A DNA stretch of 7,405 nt from Candidatus Doudnabacteria bacterium (GTDB lineage Bacteria; Patescibacteriota; Doudnabacteria; UBA920; 2-01-FULL-50-11): the NCBI GenBank assembly GCA_016205055.1, contig JACQJK010000096.1, positions 1 through 7,405 of the forward strand, in the 5' to 3' direction. The position numbers were made by a program, and so were the translations under genes. Of the stretch, positions 5,346 to 7,405 are shown in pieces. The notes under the pieces were generated by a model that had not been told where the DNA came from, did no database searches, and was given only the letters and a program-made list of their open reading frames with translations. The first letter of the stretch is position 1. The number at the start of each line of letters is the position of its first letter.

Positions 5346-7142
5346 ATGATGAAAATCACAGAGGAAAATTTCATAGATCAAGACCCGGCAGTGCTTTTGC
5401 AACCGGGTAGTTATGAGCAGGTGGAGGACATGATTTTGAGCATTGACGCAGCGCAGACCCCGGACTATTCCCGGCAATACGCGGTTATGCTGGAAAGCAA
5501 GCTTGGGGCGGTTGCTAACAGCATGCCCAAGGATGTGTTTAAACGTTATTTGCGTTTGTTCAAGGTCTTGCGCTTGCACGGTTTGTTGGAAGTGTCGGAC
5601 GCGGAAAAAGAAAAATTTTTCCGTGACGGCATTTTAGATACGCTGCGTTTGGATTTTGTCAACGCGCGGTACTGGGTGGAGTTTTGCTTTCGCGCTTTTT
5701 ACGCTTCTCCCGACATTATTGAACAATATCGCAAGATTTTCTTGAGCGGTTTGGAAAACAACATTGAGCTTTTGGGTCAAGCCGAATTGCGTCTGCCCGG
5801 ACAGGAGCGCACCGTTCCCCCCACTTTGAAAAATTGGCTTTTTGATTACAACTCGGCAACGGCTGACGCGGTTTTGCGGAAAAATCGCGGAAGATTGGAA
5901 CAGGGCAAATATCTAACTTCCTCGCCGCGCGTCCAAACTTTATCTTTGGAAGATCGCAAGGTGCTGTTGCGGGTTTTGGAATTATACGATTGGCTGCGGT
6001 TTTCCGAGTTAAAATACGATTTTTCTTTCCCCGGCCAGCCCCAACCCCAAGAGCAGATTTTGGAAGGACAGCAGGTGTTGATTCCCCAAGAGCTTGCTAA
6101 TCTTATCAATAACCTGCGCGGGTTTGGGGCAAAACCGAAAGCCGCTCCACCGCCTCCGCCAGCCCGGACGCCAGCTGGCCCCGACGGTACCGTCGGGGCT
6201 GGCGGACTGCCGCCGGCTCCTGCTCCGCGCGCAAGCGCAGGGGGCCGGATTACTTTTGCCCCCGTGCCCAAACCACAACCGGTAAAACCGGTGGACGGAG
6301 TTGCGAGTTTTACGCGAGCAGAACAAAAGACCCGGCAAGAACGGATGTTACAAGATCAAAAGCAGGCGCTTGCCGAGATCGCCAAAATCGAGCCAGTTGC
6401 AAAACCAACCGGCTTTTCCGCTGCGGTTTTGTCGAAAATGTCCTTGTCGCAAGCCATTGCCAATGCTGACCAAGACACGCTTTCGCAAGTTGGCAAGATC
6501 CGCGTGGGCAGGGAGTTGCCGCCGCCCGCGCCTCCACAGACGGTTAGTCCGCGCATGTCTGCTCCACCACCGCCCGCGCCGCCAAAGCAGGTCAGTCCTC
6601 GGCCGCCCGCGCCGCCGCCGTCTGCCCTTTCACCAAAACCAACAGTCACTCCCAGCCGGATTGAGCCGGCCAAGCCACCAGTACCCAGGATTGTGAATTT
6701 GGAAGGCAATATATCAATCAAAACTCCATCCGTTCCCGGTCCCAAGGAAGTCGTTGACTTAAGCAAAAGGCCGGTTTTAAAGGTTGCGTCAATGCGCCGC
6801 CCGGAAGAATTGGCGAAACTGCAGGTAGAGGATGTTGCGCAAGGAAATTTTAACGAGTGGCTGCAGTTGCTGAAAGATAGGATGGTGGAGCTGGCGCGGG
6901 AATTTTCCTTGCCCCTAAAGAACGTGACCGCGCATTTTTACCGCAGTCCGTTATTCGCGCTTTACGGGGCAATGGCGGTGGCGGTGATGAACGATACCAC
7001 CTCGCCCGACCAAGCCGCGGCTTACGAAAAGATCGTGAAAAATTACCAGCAAGCCCAAAAAGCGTATTTGACTCGTGAGCAGTTTTTGGCGCTTGGCTGG
7101 CTAAAAAAAGAATTGTCAACTATGGAATCGACGTCAAAATAG
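5346..7142 (+). CDS. Soluble two-domain protein with proline-rich linker, partner of the VirB6-like protein
   Basis: 598 residues, family not recognised. There is no signal peptide or membrane segment, so it is probably cytoplasmic. Residues 1-255 form an alpha-helical domain with many aromatic and Leu residues (for example YLRLFKVLRLHGLLEV and ARYWVEFCFRAFYASPDII). Residues 262-450 are a low-complexity linker rich in Pro and Ala, interrupted by a charged helical stretch at 322-390. Inside the linker is an imperfect repeat, PPPAPPQTVSPR at 392-403 and PPPAPPKQVSPR near 408-418. Residues 480-598 form a second helical domain (NEWLQLLKDRMVELAREF, ending in LGWLKKELS). ATG 5346 is chosen for the AGAGGA just upstream; a second ATG follows at once. 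The gene starts 3 bases after the preceding stop and in the same frame, implying co-translation and a shared function. A perfect 22-bp DNA palindrome lies in the linker coding region. A scaffold or adaptor role is inference only. Confidence 0.85.
   Translation: MMKITEENFIDQDPAVLLQPGSYEQVEDMILSIDAAQTPDYSRQYAVMLESKLGAVANSMPKDVFKRYLRLFKVLRLHGLLEVSDAEKEKFFRDGILDTLRLDFVNARYWVEFCFRAFYASPDIIEQYRKIFLSGLENNIELLGQAELRLPGQERTVPPTLKNWLFDYNSATADAVLRKNRGRLEQGKYLTSSPRVQTLSLEDRKVLLRVLELYDWLRFSELKYDFSFPGQPQPQEQILEGQQVLIPQELANLINNLRGFGAKPKAAPPPPPARTPAGPDGTVGAGGLPPAPAPRASAGGRITFAPVPKPQPVKPVDGVASFTRAEQKTRQERMLQDQKQALAEIAKIEPVAKPTGFSAAVLSKMSLSQAIANADQDTLSQVGKIRVGRELPPPAPPQTVSPRMSAPPPPAPPKQVSPRPPAPPPSALSPKPTVTPSRIEPAKPPVPRIVNLEGNISIKTPSVPGPKEVVDLSKRPVLKVASMRRPEELAKLQVEDVAQGNFNEWLQLLKDRMVELAREFSLPLKNVTAHFYRSPLFALYGAMAVAVMNDTTSPDQAAAYEKIVKNYQQAQKAYLTREQFLALGWLKKELSTMESTSK
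6178..6199. repeat. Perfect 22-bp palindrome inside the linker coding region
   Basis: The half GCCCCGACGGT (6178-6188) is followed directly by its exact reverse complement (6189-6199), with no loop. Flanking CGCCAG on the left and CTGGCG on the right lengthen the dyad after a short interruption. It is read in frame as G-P-D-G-T-V-G-A-G within the Pro/Ala/Gly linker, a place that tolerates insertions. It looks like a dispersed palindromic unit that inserted in a coding sequence without breaking it. Confidence 0.75.
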
Positions 7143-7165
7143 AGGGTCGCAGACTTTTCAACCGG

Positions 7166-7188
7166 AGCCGCACTATCGCGGCTTTTTT
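7166..7188 (+). terminator. Intrinsic terminator after the last plus-strand gene
   Basis: AGCCGC (7166-7171) and GCGGCT (7178-7183) form a perfect 6-bp stem with loop ACTATC, followed at once by a run of six T (7183-7188). It lies 24 bases after the TAG of the last gene. On the minus strand no T-run follows the hairpin, so it works mainly for the plus strand. Confidence 0.8.
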
Positions 7189-7195
7189 ATTTCCC

Positions 7196-7405
7196 TTACC
7201 TCCGTTCTTCGTGTATATCTTTTGTCACGGTCGTATGGTTTTTATACATTTTATACACGAGCATCGGGCCGAGTATCCTGCCGCCGTATCCTCTCCGCCC
7301 GCCGTGGCGGGCGGAGAGGAGGTTCGCCGAGAGTTTAATTTTTTGCGGCCGGCGGAGCCGGCCGCAATCCCCGCGGCTTTCCGCGGGGATAACATAGATA
7401 GAGGT
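7196..7405 (-). CDS. Possible 3' end of a convergent gene of unknown function (partial)
   Basis: On the minus strand, a frame open from the right edge ends at TAA (7198-7196), with at least 69 codons. The last part reads GYGGRILGPMLVYKMYKNH followed by TTVTKDIHEERR, a charged, protein-like tail written in AT-rich codons, and it stops just beyond the plus-strand terminator as a convergent gene would. The upstream part crosses three GC-rich hairpins and is far less protein-like. An ATG at 7264 would give only 22 residues and lacks a clear ribosome binding site. Family not recognised; chance openness in GC-rich DNA is a real alternative. Confidence 0.25.
   Translation of the reverse strand, partial: TSIYVIPAESRGDCGRLRRPQKIKLSANLLSARHGGRRGYGGRILGPMLVYKMYKNHTTVTKDIHEERR
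7209..7260. repeat. AT-rich inverted repeat with 9-bp arms
   Basis: TCGTGTATA (7209-7217) and TATACACGA (7252-7260) are exact reverse complements, 34 bases apart. The right arm overlaps two copies of TTTATACA (7241-7248, 7250-7257) at a 9-base period. It may be a protein-binding dyad or an element end. It also lies within the putative minus-strand frame. Confidence 0.5.
7289..7320. repeat. GC-rich hairpin with 15-bp perfect arms
   Basis: TCCTCTCCGCCCGCC (7289-7303) and its exact reverse complement (7306-7320) are separated by only GT. No T-tract follows, so it is not a simple terminator. It is the first of three strong palindromes in about 100 bases. Confidence 0.75.
7343..7367. repeat. GC-rich hairpin with 11-bp perfect arms
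   Basis: TTGCGGCCGGC (7343-7353) and GCCGGCCGCAA (7357-7367) pair perfectly around a GGA loop. An A/T-rich run (GTTTAATTTTTT) precedes it on the plus strand. Read on the minus strand that run is AAAAAATTAAAC, so it gives no U-tract for termination. Confidence 0.75.
7367..7390. repeat. GC-rich hairpin with 10-bp perfect arms and CTTT loop
   Basis: ATCCCCGCGG (7367-7376) and CCGCGGGGAT (7381-7390) pair perfectly around CTTT. It shares its first base with the end of the previous hairpin, so the two are directly abutted. It is followed by AACATAGATAG, not a T-run. Confidence 0.75.

Noticed and set aside
4847..5579. Minus-strand frames across the end of the VirB6-like gene
   Set aside because: Composition is unlike a protein (Cys/Ser-rich shadow) and the plus-strand genes there have clear operon spacing and a ribosome binding site.
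5846..6766. Several minus-strand open frames opposite the Pro-rich linker gene
   Set aside because: They are Gly/Ala/Arg-rich shadows of Pro-rich codons on the plus strand, with no start signals. PDGTVGA appears on both strands only because of the 22-bp palindrome.
2114..7142. Reassignment of TAG to an amino acid, suggested by open frames after three TAG stops
   Set aside because: No in-frame TAG occurs within about 2200 codons of these genes, the last gene has its own ribosome binding site, and the frame after 7142 runs through a terminator. Ordinary stops explain the data better.
7222..7257. Possible plus-strand promoter with TTGTCA and TATACA
   Set aside because: The spacers are 15 or 24 bases and the -10 match is weak; the region also lies in a possible convergent gene.

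Overview
The window carries four consecutive plus-strand genes. By architecture they look like part of a type IV secretion-like (conjugation-derived) envelope complex. The organism is probably an uncultured bacterium of the Patescibacteria/Candidate Phyla Radiation (Parcubacteria-like). This rests on a VirB6/TrbL-type polytopic protein with a very large soluble tail, flanked by a membrane-anchored calcium-loop protein, a secreted or membrane protein of unknown family and a proline-rich soluble protein, together with many short GC-rich palindromes between and inside genes. The taxonomy is inference: there is no rRNA, tRNA or marker gene here. Nothing requires an altered code; tryptophans use TGG and no in-frame TGA occurs inside the long genes.

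Layout: 27-947 is a single-pass membrane protein with two EF-hand-like D-x-D-x-D-G loops. Its frame stays open to the left edge, so the true start may lie outside. Five bases later, 953-2116 encodes a signal-peptide protein of unknown family. After its TAG, the same frame continues with protein-like, Cys-containing sequence (2117-2257) and then appears to shift frame, so 2117-2300 looks like an eroded or cut-off 3' end. Positions 2301-2513 hold a 154-bp element with 9-bp inverted ends, internal hairpins and G-quadruplex-type G-runs on both strands, then four 7-bp tandem repeats directly before the next gene.

2514-5342 is the 942-residue VirB6/TrbL-like protein: about 420 residues of membrane segments, then about 520 residues of predicted cytoplasmic tail. 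Three bases after its stop, in the same frame and with a good ribosome binding site, 5346-7142 encodes a 598-residue soluble protein with a helical N-domain, a Pro-rich linker and a helical C-domain. A perfect 22-bp palindrome lies inside its linker coding region. An intrinsic terminator at 7166-7188 ends the operon.

The last 200 bases hold an AT-rich inverted repeat, three strong GC-rich hairpins and a minus-strand reading frame open to the right edge that may be the 3' end of a convergent gene.

Working model (inference): the polytopic protein is the inner-membrane channel or scaffold, the first two proteins act on or across the membrane from the outside, and the last gene supplies a cytoplasmic partner. 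No ATPase (VirB4/VirB11/VirD4-like) or relaxase is in the window, so transport of DNA or protein cannot be shown from here.
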